This document shows, piece after piece, positions 54,301-61,382 of a stretch of 64,000 nt of DNA. This DNA comes from UBA3478 sp049596955 (GTDB lineage Bacteria > Bacteroidota > Bacteroidia > Flavobacteriales > Flavobacteriaceae): assembly GCA_049596955.1 (NCBI GenBank), contig JBMYMD010000013.1, forward strand, positions 1-64,000, read 5' to 3'. Position 1 is the stretch's first letter, and every line of letters begins with the position of its first letter. The notes under the pieces are model-generated. The model was not told the DNA's origin. It saw nothing but the letters and a program-made list of their open reading frames with translations, and did no database searches. A program made the translations under genes and the position numbers.

Positions 54301-54486
54301 ATAGGTGTGAGCCTGTTTGAGCACCCCAGTTGAAGCGACGCTTCGCCCTCCTCTAAAAGGTCCAATATTTCTCCAGCTCATTCCTTTAAATGATGCATTG
54401 CTAAGGGATTCACTAGTGACTTCTTGACCGAAAGTAAAACTCGCGATTAAGCTTAGTGTCAATGTAAGTAAGCCTCTTGATTTCAT
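51376..54486 (-). CDS. Secreted Asp-box beta-propeller protein (VPS10/sortilin-like)
   Basis: 1036 aa with a signal peptide (residues 1-20). At least nine Asp-box motifs S/T-x-D-x-G-x-x-W are visible, for example TTDDGLNW, SMDAGQSW, SLDGGSSW, SVDGGMNW, STDKGQSW, TQDGGKTW, TTDYGKKW and STDGGAQW. They mark two beta-propellers of the BNR/sortilin type up to about residue 720. A C-terminal beta domain (YLSAADAEKEIRVEVLNKKGDLIRSY) and a helical coiled-coil tail follow. It is often annotated as a glycosyl hydrolase, but no glycosidase active site is evident. It has its own terminator. Confidence 0.87.
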   Translation of the reverse strand: MKSRGLLTLTLSLIASFTFGQEVTSESLSNASFKGMSWRNIGPFRGGRSVASTGVLKQAHTYYMGSTGGGIWKTTDDGLNWKNISDGFLKTGTVGAIAVSESDPNVVYVGMGEHPARGVMTSMGDGMYKSMDAGQSWSHIGLDYSRHISDVIIHPSNPDVVYVAVQGAQYGDSEDRGIYKSLDGGSSWSKVLYIDERTGASSLTMDMNNPLVLYASMWDHRRYPWKMESGGAGSGLYKSVDGGMNWTKMSSGLPEMMGKSGISVSRANSNRIFAVIEAEGEKGGVYRSDNQGKSWTQTSKDRILITRSWYYMEIFADTQDENTVYVLNAPMLKSIDGGKTFKPVSTPHGDNHHLWIHPENSSVMINSNDGGANISNNGGMSWSTQSNQPTAQFYRVIADRKMPYYVYGGQQDNSSVAIASRTDDGGIDHKDWFSGPGCESAFIAFDPDNPEILYGGCYQGILERFNVKSSTHKEIKEYPELGLGKYPSTFKYRFNWNAPLLVDPFDASVIYHAGNVVFKSTDKGQSWTVISPDLTRDEKDKHNEGGGPFTNEGAGGENYNTLMSLTASPHKQGVMWAGSDDGLVHLTQDGGKTWKNVTPKGISNYIVNSIEVSPHDAATAYIAVMGYKNMDLTPYIFKTTDYGKKWKLITDGIEGEHTFVRVVREDPIRKDLLYAGTETGLFISTDGGAQWNSFQLNLPVVPINDLTIADNDLVAATAGRSFWILDDLGFLQGADNTSASQLFSPKTTYRIMGGQSRSTTQGTNPLPGAIIDYYLSAADAEKEIRVEVLNKKGDLIRSYSSEAPKKFKTWPGGPSKPLSLKNTEGYHRFHWDLRHEPLPSLENIFVFGGLSGANAAPGEYTLKLYIGEEMQSTTVDLQADPRVEAPLAAYQSQEAMLTALDQMLTQMHDDVNYVRTVKKELKWAQKRLDEDDELSSEAQDLMDKIVVWEEKIIQPKQKTFQDVINFHNKLGADMIYLKSYIDSDDPEPTQGAQERFDDLSDQWNALADEKKSIDEAIAKFNAAYLKAAVQPLSSEE

Positions 54487-54524
54487 AGTATTTATCTTGT
54501 TTAGTAGTTATTGCATTAGATTCT

Positions 54525-54532
54525 TAAATATA
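54525..54532 (-). promoter_or_regulatory. Weak -7 element for the Asp-box gene
   Basis: TATATTTA on the minus strand matches seven of eight positions (counting free ones) and lies 38 bases upstream of the ATG. An 18-base palindrome (54536-54553) is immediately upstream of it. Confidence 0.3.
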
Positions 54533-54535
54533 TAA

Positions 54536-54553
54536 AAACGTTTGTACATGTTT
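54536..54553. promoter_or_regulatory. Palindrome-like element, copy A
   Basis: AAACGTTTGTACATGTTT, 16 of 18 bases identical to the element at 58289-58306. Both lie in divergent gaps beside a promoter element. Possible shared operator. Confidence 0.35.
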
Positions 54554-54607
54554 AAATGACGGGTAAAGCCATATTCAATTCAGACCTTTCGAAAAAATAG
54601 TTTATAC

Positions 54608-54967
54608 ATGAATGCATTAAAAAACAAAGTACAGTTGATTGGCTACGTAGGTAACGATCCCGAAGTGTCAGAATTAAAAAGCGGTAAAAAAAAGGCGAAG
54701 TTTTCTATGGCCACCAACGAATCGTACACCAATTCAGAAGGCGAACTAATTACCGATACGCAATGGCACTATGTGGTTGCATGGGAAAAACTCGCGCAAA
54801 TTGTAGAAAAGTATGTTCGTAAAGGAAAGGAGATTGCAGTTGAAGGAAAGCTTCAAACACGTTCGTATGAAGATGTTAAGGGAGAGCGAAAGTTCATCAC
54901 AGAGGTGAAGTGCAGCGAGGTTTTATTGTTGGGTAAACCCTTAGAAAAAGAATTGGTAGAAGAGTAG
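54608..54967 (+). CDS. ssb: Short single-stranded DNA-binding protein
   Basis: 119 aa OB-fold SSB: MNALKNKVQLIGYVGNDPEV, KAKFSMATNESY, TQWHYVVAWEKLAQIVEKYVRKGKEIAVEGKLQTRSYED and FITEVKCSEVLLL are all canonical. It ends with EKELVEE just after the fold. The Gly/Pro-rich linker and the acidic DDxxPF tip that recruits partner proteins are missing. It is therefore probably a second SSB, for special conditions, with the housekeeping SSB elsewhere. It is convergent with and abuts the deacetylase gene. Confidence 0.92.
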   Translation: MNALKNKVQLIGYVGNDPEVSELKSGKKKAKFSMATNESYTNSEGELITDTQWHYVVAWEKLAQIVEKYVRKGKEIAVEGKLQTRSYEDVKGERKFITEVKCSEVLLLGKPLEKELVEE

Positions 54968-55870
54968 TTATGCAAAAATACGGTGTGCCTCTCTGAAGGT
55001 ATTGGTATGAGCGTCAACAATTGTCCTGAGTTGAGGTGAGTAACCCCCTCCCATGGATATTTGAACTGGAATTTGATAGTGTTTTGCGTATGAAAGCACT
55101 AGTGCATCTCGTCTTTTACAGGCTTGAATACTGAGATTGAGTTTGCCAAGTTTGTCTGACTTGAGTATATCAACGCCGCTGAGGTAAAAGATAAACTGAG
55201 GTTCAAATTTCTGATGAATTTCCTTGAGGTGTTGTTCAAGTAATTGAAGATAGACCTCATCGGTAATTGAACTGTCGAGTTCAACATCTAAATCAGATTG
55301 TTCTTTTTTAAAAGGATAATTGGCCTTACCGTGCATCGAAAAGGTAAAAACTTCAGGCACTGTTGAAAATATTTCGGCAGTGCCATTTCCTTGATGAACG
55401 TCTAAATCTATTATGGCTATTCTCTGAGCTATTCCTTGGTCTAAGATATACTGAGCAGCAATGGCCTGATCGTTGAAGAAGCAAAAGGCCTCTGCACGAT
55501 CACTAAAAGCGTGATGTGTTCCGCCGGCAATATTCATAGAGACGCCACTTTCGATAGCGTAATGTACATTGTATATAGTTCCTTGTGCAATGATTTGTTC
55601 GCGATCTACGAGTGCTTGACTTAAGGGAAATCCAGATTTACGAATTTCTTGTTTAGACAATTGTAGCGATAGCAATTTGTCAATATACGCCTGGGTATGC
55701 ACTCTGGAGACTTTTTCTAGCGCAATTTTTTCTGGCGCAAAAAAGTTCTGCTGTTGAAATAATCCCTCGTATAAAAGTTGCTCGGGAAGCAGGCGATATT
55801 TGTCCATAGGAAATCTATGGCCTTCAGGAAGATCGAGGTAGTAGCAGGGGTGATACGCTATACGTATCAT
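54968..55870 (-). CDS. Histone-deacetylase-family hydrolase
   Basis: 300 aa of the arginase-deacetylase (HDAC/AcuC/acetylpolyamine amidohydrolase) fold. The family segments are AGGTHHAFSDRAEAFCFFNDQAIAA, IDLDVHQGNGTAEIF (metal Asp and His), YLSGVDILKSDKLGKLNLS (metal Asp) and ISMGGGYSP. In bacteria such enzymes deacetylate acetyl-CoA synthetase lysines, polyamines or other small molecules; which one is unknown here. Its ATG overlaps the stop of metG by one base, so the two are an operon. Confidence 0.9.
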   Translation of the reverse strand: MIRIAYHPCYYLDLPEGHRFPMDKYRLLPEQLLYEGLFQQQNFFAPEKIALEKVSRVHTQAYIDKLLSLQLSKQEIRKSGFPLSQALVDREQIIAQGTIYNVHYAIESGVSMNIAGGTHHAFSDRAEAFCFFNDQAIAAQYILDQGIAQRIAIIDLDVHQGNGTAEIFSTVPEVFTFSMHGKANYPFKKEQSDLDVELDSSITDEVYLQLLEQHLKEIHQKFEPQFIFYLSGVDILKSDKLGKLNLSIQACKRRDALVLSYAKHYQIPVQISMGGGYSPQLRTIVDAHTNTFREAHRIFA

Positions 55871-57939
55871 TAGGTAATGTCGCTACCGGCAGGAATGCCG
55901 TCTTGATCAGGATTCACAAAAACAAGCTCACCTTTGGCGTTCTCTGTCATAAGTATCATTCCTTGACTCTCTACGCCTCGTAATTTTCGGGGAGCTAGAT
56001 TGGCTACAAGGGTTACTTGTTTACCGATAATTTCACTTGGTTCAAAGTGCATGGCTATACCAGAGACTACTGTCCTTTTTTCAATACCAAGATCAACCTG
56101 CAGAACTAATAGTTTATCTGCTTTTGACATTTTTTCAGCACTAATGATATGACCTACGCGTAAATCTAATTTTGAGAAGTCATCAAAATTGATTGTGGGT
56201 TTTATTTCAGCTATGGCTGATTGATTTTGTTCAGAGGCGTTTTCCAATTTTGTATTGTTTAGTTTTTCCAATTGCTTTTCGATTTCACTGTCTTCTATTT
56301 TTCGAAATAAAAGTTGATTTTCATTGAGTCGTGTACCGCCTTTGATCAGTTGTGATTCTTGAACGACTTTATTCCAATGAATTTGAGTGTGCTCTAGGCC
56401 TAAAATACCCTTTAGTTTGGCTGAGGTAAAAGGCAAGAAGGGTTCGCTGAGTACTGCAAGGGCACCGACAATCTGAATTGCTGTGTACATGATTTGAGCC
56501 ACCTGATCTGGCTCTGTTTTAATGCGTTTCCAAGGCTCAGCATCTGCCAAATACTTATTGCCAAAACGCGCGAGATTCATGAGCTCACCTAAGGCTTCTC
56601 TAAATCGGTAACGATTCAAAGAAGATTCTATTTTTGAAGGAAAGCTCTTGAGCTGTGCCAAAATTTCTAATTCGTGCGCATTTAATTCTTGAACTTCAGG
56701 AACACTTCCGTTATAATATTTATGCATCAAGACCACAACGCGATTCACAAAGTTTCCGAATATGGCGACTAATTCATTGTTGTTTCGCGCTTGAAAGTCT
56801 TTCCATGTAAAATCGTTGTCTTTGGTTTCAGGTGCATTTGCAGTGAGTGCATAACGCAAAACGTCTTGCATACCTTCAAACTCTTCGAGGTATTCATGCA
56901 GCCAAACAGCCCAGTTTTTAGAAGTGGATAATTTTTGACCCTCAAGATTTAAGAATTCATTGGCGGGAACTTGTGTAGGTAAAATATAATCCCCCTTTGC
57001 TTTTAAAATACTGGGGAAGATAATGCAGTGAAAGACGATATTGTCTTTACCTATAAAGTGTACCAATTCTGTCTGTTCATCCTTCCAATAGGGTTGCCAA
57101 TCTTTTCCTTCACGTTCGGCCCATTCTTTGGTAGAGGATATATAACCTATTGGGGCTTCGAACCAAACATAGAGCACTTTTTGAGCTCCTTCATAGGCCG
57201 CTGGAACAGGTATCCCCCAATCTAAATCTCGAGTCACGGCTCTCGGTTTAAGTCCGTCATCGATCCAAGATTTACACTGACCGTAAACGTTGGGTTTCCA
57301 GTCTTCTTTATGATCATTGAGAATCCAATCCTTTAAAAATCCTTCAAAATTATTGAGCGGCAAGAACCAATGTTTTGTTTTTTTCAAACTGGGTTTACTA
57401 CCACTAAGGGTAGAGATTGGATTGATGAGATCTGTGGCGTTTAAAGAAGTGCCACATTTTTCACACTGGTCTCCATAAGCTTCTGGGTGCCCACATTTTG
57501 GACAAGTACCAGTCACAAAACGATCTGCTAAAAACTGCTGCGCCTGATCATCGTAAAGTTGCTGGGAAACTTGCTCTTCGAAGACTCCTTTTTCATGTAG
57601 CTCTTTAAAAAACGCTGAGGCTGTTTCGTGATGAATTGCCCTTGAAGTTCTAGAGTAATTGTCAAAAGTTATTCCAAAGTCCTCAAAAGATTCACGAATC
57701 ATCTTGTCATAAGTGTCGATAATATCTTGAGGTTCCTTTCCTTCTTTTTTAGCACGCATCGGAATGGCCACTCCGTGTTCATCACTTCCACAAATGAAAG
57801 CGACATCTTTATCTTTTAGTCTTAGATAACGACTAAAAATATCTGCAGGCACGTAGACTCCAGCCAAATGTCCAATATGTATGGGGCCGTTGGTGTATGG
57901 TAGTGCAGCGGTTATGGTGTATCTGTTCTTCAGTTTCAT
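55870..57939 (-). CDS. metG: Methionine--tRNA ligase with C-terminal tRNA-binding domain
   Basis: 689 aa from ATG 57939 (MKLKNRYTI). The frame is open to 58038, but those 33 residues overlap the Kazal-type gene and lie partly upstream of a promoter element, so they are not counted; ATG 57954 or 57957 remain possible. Class I features: HIGH as PIHIGHLAG, the zinc-binding knuckles CPKCGHPEAYGDQCEKCG, and the KMSKS loop as GQKLSTSKNW. The C-terminal EMAP/Trbp111-like domain (LDLRVGHIISAEKMSKADKLLVLQVDLG) binds tRNA. It is followed by the deacetylase gene. Confidence 0.93.
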   Translation of the reverse strand: MKLKNRYTITAALPYTNGPIHIGHLAGVYVPADIFSRYLRLKDKDVAFICGSDEHGVAIPMRAKKEGKEPQDIIDTYDKMIRESFEDFGITFDNYSRTSRAIHHETASAFFKELHEKGVFEEQVSQQLYDDQAQQFLADRFVTGTCPKCGHPEAYGDQCEKCGTSLNATDLINPISTLSGSKPSLKKTKHWFLPLNNFEGFLKDWILNDHKEDWKPNVYGQCKSWIDDGLKPRAVTRDLDWGIPVPAAYEGAQKVLYVWFEAPIGYISSTKEWAEREGKDWQPYWKDEQTELVHFIGKDNIVFHCIIFPSILKAKGDYILPTQVPANEFLNLEGQKLSTSKNWAVWLHEYLEEFEGMQDVLRYALTANAPETKDNDFTWKDFQARNNNELVAIFGNFVNRVVVLMHKYYNGSVPEVQELNAHELEILAQLKSFPSKIESSLNRYRFREALGELMNLARFGNKYLADAEPWKRIKTEPDQVAQIMYTAIQIVGALAVLSEPFLPFTSAKLKGILGLEHTQIHWNKVVQESQLIKGGTRLNENQLLFRKIEDSEIEKQLEKLNNTKLENASEQNQSAIAEIKPTINFDDFSKLDLRVGHIISAEKMSKADKLLVLQVDLGIEKRTVVSGIAMHFEPSEIIGKQVTLVANLAPRKLRGVESQGMILMTENAKGELVFVNPDQDGIPAGSDIT

Positions 57940-57972
57940 AGAAGTGTCCTTCATCATCTTAGATTGGCAGTT

Positions 57973-57980
57973 CAAAAATA
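57973..57980 (-). promoter_or_regulatory. -7 promoter element for metG
   Basis: TATTTTTG on the minus strand matches TAnnTTTG, 33 bases before ATG 57939 and 15 bases before the alternative ATG 57957. Transcription from here excludes the ATG at 58038. Confidence 0.45.
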
Positions 57981-58006
57981 GACAATTCTGATGCTTTTTA
58001 AGAGCC

Positions 58007-58221
58007 TTAGAGGTTATCGGCACAACTTCCTTGTTCATAAGACAGAATTACAAATGCTGTTACTGTGCACGCATTGCCATAAGTAACCCCTTTGCAGCCG
58101 CAGACAGGATCAAAAATAGCAAGGACAGGGGAGATCAAAGCGTGGACTGCCTTGACATTCGTTTTTATCTTCACTACAGGCAAGCAAAGAAAACAATAAG
58201 AGCGCTAAATTTTTTTTTCAT
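58007..58221 (-). pseudogene. Broken Kazal-type serine protease inhibitor lipoprotein gene
   Basis: Two reading-frame breaks separate three parts of one recognisable gene. Taking one A from the A9 run right after the ATG (58210-58218) and one T from a T5 run (58112-58116) restores a single 70-residue ORF. It begins with a lipoprotein signal, MKKNLALLLFSLLAC, followed by SEDKNECQ. Then comes a Kazal-like domain, YFDPVCGCKGVTYGNACTV with EQGSC at the end, and a TAA stop. The domain keeps the VCG-x-x-G-x-TY-x-N-x-C signature. As sequenced, only a 15-residue peptide is made. It is either a decayed gene, a homopolymer-driven switch or a sequencing error. Confidence 0.72.
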
Positions 58222-58288
58222 GCGGTATTGTGATGTTCGACATACAATGAGGCTCAAATAGGTAGAAAAGTAAATTTTAGAACTATTT

Positions 58289-58306
58289 AAACGTTTATAA
58301 ATGTTT
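58289..58306. promoter_or_regulatory. Palindrome-like element, copy B
   Basis: AAACGTTTATAAATGTTT is a near-perfect 18-base palindrome (only one pair of positions breaks symmetry). It lies upstream of the TAGTTTTG element at 58317, where the -33 region is expected. 16 of 18 bases match copy A at 54536. Confidence 0.4.
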
Positions 58307-58316
58307 AGTATACGAA

Positions 58317-58324
58317 TAGTTTTG
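58317..58324 (+). promoter_or_regulatory. -7 promoter element for the YraN-like gene
   Basis: TAGTTTTG matches TAnnTTTG, 23 bases before GTG 58348. Confidence 0.45.
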
Positions 58325-58347
58325 CTCTTGCGAGCGAACTTTAGCTT

Positions 58348-58710
58348 GTGCAAAAAAATAAAATTGGCCTCGAAGGCGAAGAAATTGCCAAAGCTTATTT
58401 GCAACAGAATGAGGTACAGATTTTGGCTGTTGACTATCGGTTTTTAAGATGCCAGGTCGATCTCATTGGGCTCTTTAAAAATCAGCTTATTGCTTACGAA
58501 GTGAAAACGACAGCAAAAGGCGCCTATGCAAATCATATGATTTATAGATTGTCGACAAGACAACTTCAGCGTATTCTAAAAGCGACATATCACTTTATGA
58601 AAATCAATGGAATCCATAAGGAAATGCAAGTTGATTTTATAGCTGTTGTCATTACAGATGGAAAGATTGATATTCAACACACTAGGGATATACAGTACTT
58701 TATCGGATAG
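58348..58710 (+). CDS. YraN/UPF0102 family protein
   Basis: 120 aa starting at GTG 58348. The restriction-endonuclease-like fold of the UPF0102 family is visible: GLEGEEIAKAYLQQNEVQILAVDYRF, then CQVDLIGLFKNQLIAYEVKTTAKG, which corresponds to the family G-E-[IV]-D-[LI]-I and E-V-K active-site motif. Here the usual Glu before V-D-L-I is Gln, so nuclease activity is uncertain. Members are suspected Holliday-junction or DNA-repair nucleases. The gene is upstream of the ACT-like gene with a 42-base gap. Confidence 0.85.
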   Translation: MQKNKIGLEGEEIAKAYLQQNEVQILAVDYRFLRCQVDLIGLFKNQLIAYEVKTTAKGAYANHMIYRLSTRQLQRILKATYHFMKINGIHKEMQVDFIAVVITDGKIDIQHTRDIQYFIG

Positions 58711-58714
58711 TTGT

Positions 58715-58722
58715 TATTTTTG
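58715..58722 (+). promoter_or_regulatory. -7 promoter element for the ACT-like gene
   Basis: TATTTTTG matches TAnnTTTG, 30 bases before ATG 58753. It lies within the small palindrome GTTATTTTTGTAAC. Confidence 0.42.
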
Positions 58723-58752
58723 TAACAATTTCGAGAAAATAACACAAACTGT

Positions 58753-59412
58753 ATGAAAACTATATCTTCTGTTGTAGAAAGTTATATTCGACGTAAACCC
58801 TTTCTACAAACAGCCTTATCTGAAGGTATTATAAATCTCACTTCACTCTCGCGTTATATCAAACCAGAGGTAGAAGAAGTATTGCGAAAAGAAGTACGAG
58901 ATGGGGCAATAGTAATGGCACTAAAACGACTTTCTGAGAATCTGGAATTCTTAGCTACCCATAAAATCGTAAAAGTTCTCAAAGATATTGGTGAGATTAC
59001 AGTGCGTTCTTCGCTTACCGATTACACTTTTCAACTGACTCCTTCGATCTTATCGAGTCAGCTTGATCTTATGCGTGAGATTGAAAATATGCCAGATATT
59101 TTTTACACTTCTTCAAGAGGAGTAAATGAAATCAATATCGTTGTGTCAAATCGATTGGAAAAGACTGTTGAGCGTATTTTTAAAAATGAAATATGCACGC
59201 AGAAGGCTGAGCAACTGGCTTCAGTAAGTGTAAAGTTGCCCTCAGAGAATGTTACGGTTCCTGGAATCTATTATTTTATTTTTCAACGCTTAGCATGGGA
59301 AGGAATTGTGTTGTACGAAGTGATATCTACAACCAATGAATTTACTATTTTGGTAGATGACATACAGGCAGATAAGGCCTTTAGTATCATCAAAGCGTTG
59401 AAGAACTTATGA
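58753..59412 (+). CDS. ACT-like regulatory domain protein (often mislabelled aspartate kinase)
   Basis: 219 aa, cytoplasmic. The N-terminal helical part (KTISSVVESYIRRKPFLQTALSEGIINLTSLSRYIKPEVEEVLRKEVRDGAIVMALKRL) is followed by one or two ACT-like modules around residues 115-219 (INIVVSNRLEKTVERIF, GIYYFIFQRLAWEGIVLYEVISTTNEFTILVDD, DKAFSIIKAL). Homologues in flavobacteria are often called aspartate kinase, but no kinase domain is present. Possibly a small-molecule sensor. Its end overlaps the next start by four bases (ATGA), so they are coupled. Confidence 0.78.
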   Translation: MKTISSVVESYIRRKPFLQTALSEGIINLTSLSRYIKPEVEEVLRKEVRDGAIVMALKRLSENLEFLATHKIVKVLKDIGEITVRSSLTDYTFQLTPSILSSQLDLMREIENMPDIFYTSSRGVNEINIVVSNRLEKTVERIFKNEICTQKAEQLASVSVKLPSENVTVPGIYYFIFQRLAWEGIVLYEVISTTNEFTILVDDIQADKAFSIIKALKNL

Positions 59413-61382
59413 AAAAATCCAGAATAAAGTGGATACTCATTCCACTTCTCATCCTTGTTTTACTTGTAGGAGTATCCATCATTTACATCATTCTTCCTGC
59501 AAAACAAGAACAGAATAACCCTTTAGCATTAATTCCAAATGATGCAATAGTAATCGCAGAGACTAATAACCCTTGGAATAATTGGCAAGAGGTTAGAAAC
59601 TCTGAGCCTTGGCAGTACATTCAGACCCATCCCTATCTACAAGAAATGATGGAAGGAATGTCTGACTTCGACACTCTTTTTCAAAAAAATAAAAACCTTA
59701 TGGAGTTGCTCAACGATAGAACGGTTTATTTCTCAATGCATTTGATGCCCAATTTAGAATTGGGTTATCTCTATGCAGTTGATTTAAAGAGCTTATCTCG
59801 TTTAGCGCTATTTAAAACACAACTAAAAAACTGGCTAGAACCAGATTATTTAGTAACCGAGTCAAGTATCAATGATCATGAGGTTATTGAAATCTACGAA
59901 CGCGATTCTGCAGAACGTTTTTTTGTGGCCATCATTGATCGTCAATTGGTAGTCAGCTATGAACGTAAACTTCTTCAAGAAGCCTTAGATGGGTACAAAG
60001 TTCGAGACTGGTATAAGGCTGATAATTTTGAAGAATTACACCTTGAACTTGAAGAAGATCGAGTGCGATTTCTAATTCAATTTTCAGAATTAGAAGATTT
60101 TTTAAATAGATACGCTACTGAAGATTCTGGTTTTACAGCACAGATGGGTCAAAATTTCACCTTCAGTGGTTTAAATTTTAGCATAGACAAAGACAATGTG
60201 CTTCAAGCAGAAGGAAGCACACTCATCGCCCAAAATTCTAAATCGTATATAGAAGCACTGCACAACTCTGGTTCTTCAGAGCGAACGGCATACACTATAG
60301 CACCAATAAGAACTGGACTTTATCTGAGTTATACCTTTGACAATTTGGAATTGTTTATCGAAAACCTAAAGGCTTCTTCTGTGGTAGATGAAAAAGAGGT
60401 CAATTCGTACGAAGAAAACATCGAAAAATTGAGCAAATTTTTGGATTTCGATTTAATGCAAAGTTTAATGGAGTGGGTTGACTCTGAGGTTTCCATTTTT
60501 CAATTTGAATCTGCTTTTGAAGTCAACAAAATTGAAATGGTATTGGGGCTTCGAGTAAAAGATAAAAAAATAGCAGCTCAGGAATTAGGCCGGTTTGAGC
60601 GTCAAATCAGACGAAAAACACCAATCAAATTTGAGACCATCAATTATTACAATCACGAAATTAGATACCTTGCCCTCAAAGGATTTTTTAAGGTGTTCTT
60701 TGGAAAACTGTTTCAAAATTTTGAAAAGCCTTATTACACCTTAATCAATGATGTAGTGGTCTTTGCAGATAATCCTAATGCTTTAAAGACAATGATAAAA
60801 GCCCATGTGGAAGAAACTACAATGGACTATTCACAAAGCTTTACCAAGTTTAATGAGCGTTTTAATGATCAGGTGCCCGTTTTTACCTATGTCAACACAC
60901 CTGTTCTATATGAAACGCTGCTCTCCTATGCTGATTATGAAATGCGGCAAAGCCTCATTAAAAACAAAAACTACCTCATGAGTTTTCCTCAAATTGGAGT
61001 GGAATTAAATACGAAAGAGGTGGGGTTTGAAAGTGAAATGAAAGTCTCATATATTCCTTTTGAAGATCTTGAGGAAATACAAGATTTCGAGACTTATCAC
61101 TTTGAAGATATTTACGATTGGCCCGAAAATGAAGAAGACGTTTTTTATGTAGGAGATTTGCATCCATCAGACATGGAAGCCAAGAAATACGAGCTCTTTT
61201 ACAGCAATGGAGCAATTAGAATCAAAGTAGAACTCAAAAACGGCGAACTCAATGGGGATTACGTGAGTTACTACCCCAGCGGTAAAAAGAAAATCGAAGG
61301 AAAATTTAGAAAAGGAAAACAACAAGGATTATGGAGATACTACAGCGCAGAAAACAAAATTTTAGAGCGAAAAAGATTTTAA
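59409..61382 (+). CDS. Membrane-anchored protein with a C-terminal MORN-variant tail
   Basis: 657 aa. One N-terminal membrane helix (residues 10-30), then a long periplasmic domain of alternating strands and helices (LIPNDAIVIAETNNPWNNW, FVAIIDRQLVVSY, VVFADNPNALKTMIKAH), reminiscent of DUF3352-type proteins. The last 60 residues are MORN-variant repeats (YELFYSNGAIRIKVELKNGELNGDYVSYYPSGKKKIEGKFRKGKQQGLW). The combination is unusual. The function is unknown. Its 3' end overlaps the start of the serine hydrolase gene by 52 bases. Confidence 0.78.
   Translation: MKKSRIKWILIPLLILVLLVGVSIIYIILPAKQEQNNPLALIPNDAIVIAETNNPWNNWQEVRNSEPWQYIQTHPYLQEMMEGMSDFDTLFQKNKNLMELLNDRTVYFSMHLMPNLELGYLYAVDLKSLSRLALFKTQLKNWLEPDYLVTESSINDHEVIEIYERDSAERFFVAIIDRQLVVSYERKLLQEALDGYKVRDWYKADNFEELHLELEEDRVRFLIQFSELEDFLNRYATEDSGFTAQMGQNFTFSGLNFSIDKDNVLQAEGSTLIAQNSKSYIEALHNSGSSERTAYTIAPIRTGLYLSYTFDNLELFIENLKASSVVDEKEVNSYEENIEKLSKFLDFDLMQSLMEWVDSEVSIFQFESAFEVNKIEMVLGLRVKDKKIAAQELGRFERQIRRKTPIKFETINYYNHEIRYLALKGFFKVFFGKLFQNFEKPYYTLINDVVVFADNPNALKTMIKAHVEETTMDYSQSFTKFNERFNDQVPVFTYVNTPVLYETLLSYADYEMRQSLIKNKNYLMSFPQIGVELNTKEVGFESEMKVSYIPFEDLEEIQDFETYHFEDIYDWPENEEDVFYVGDLHPSDMEAKKYELFYSNGAIRIKVELKNGELNGDYVSYYPSGKKKIEGKFRKGKQQGLWRYYSAENKILERKRF

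Noticed and set aside
58031..58261. 76-residue ORF on the plus strand, opposite the Kazal-type pseudogene
   Set aside because: It has no domain or promoter, and the minus strand of the same stretch encodes a recognisable lipoprotein signal and Kazal domain.
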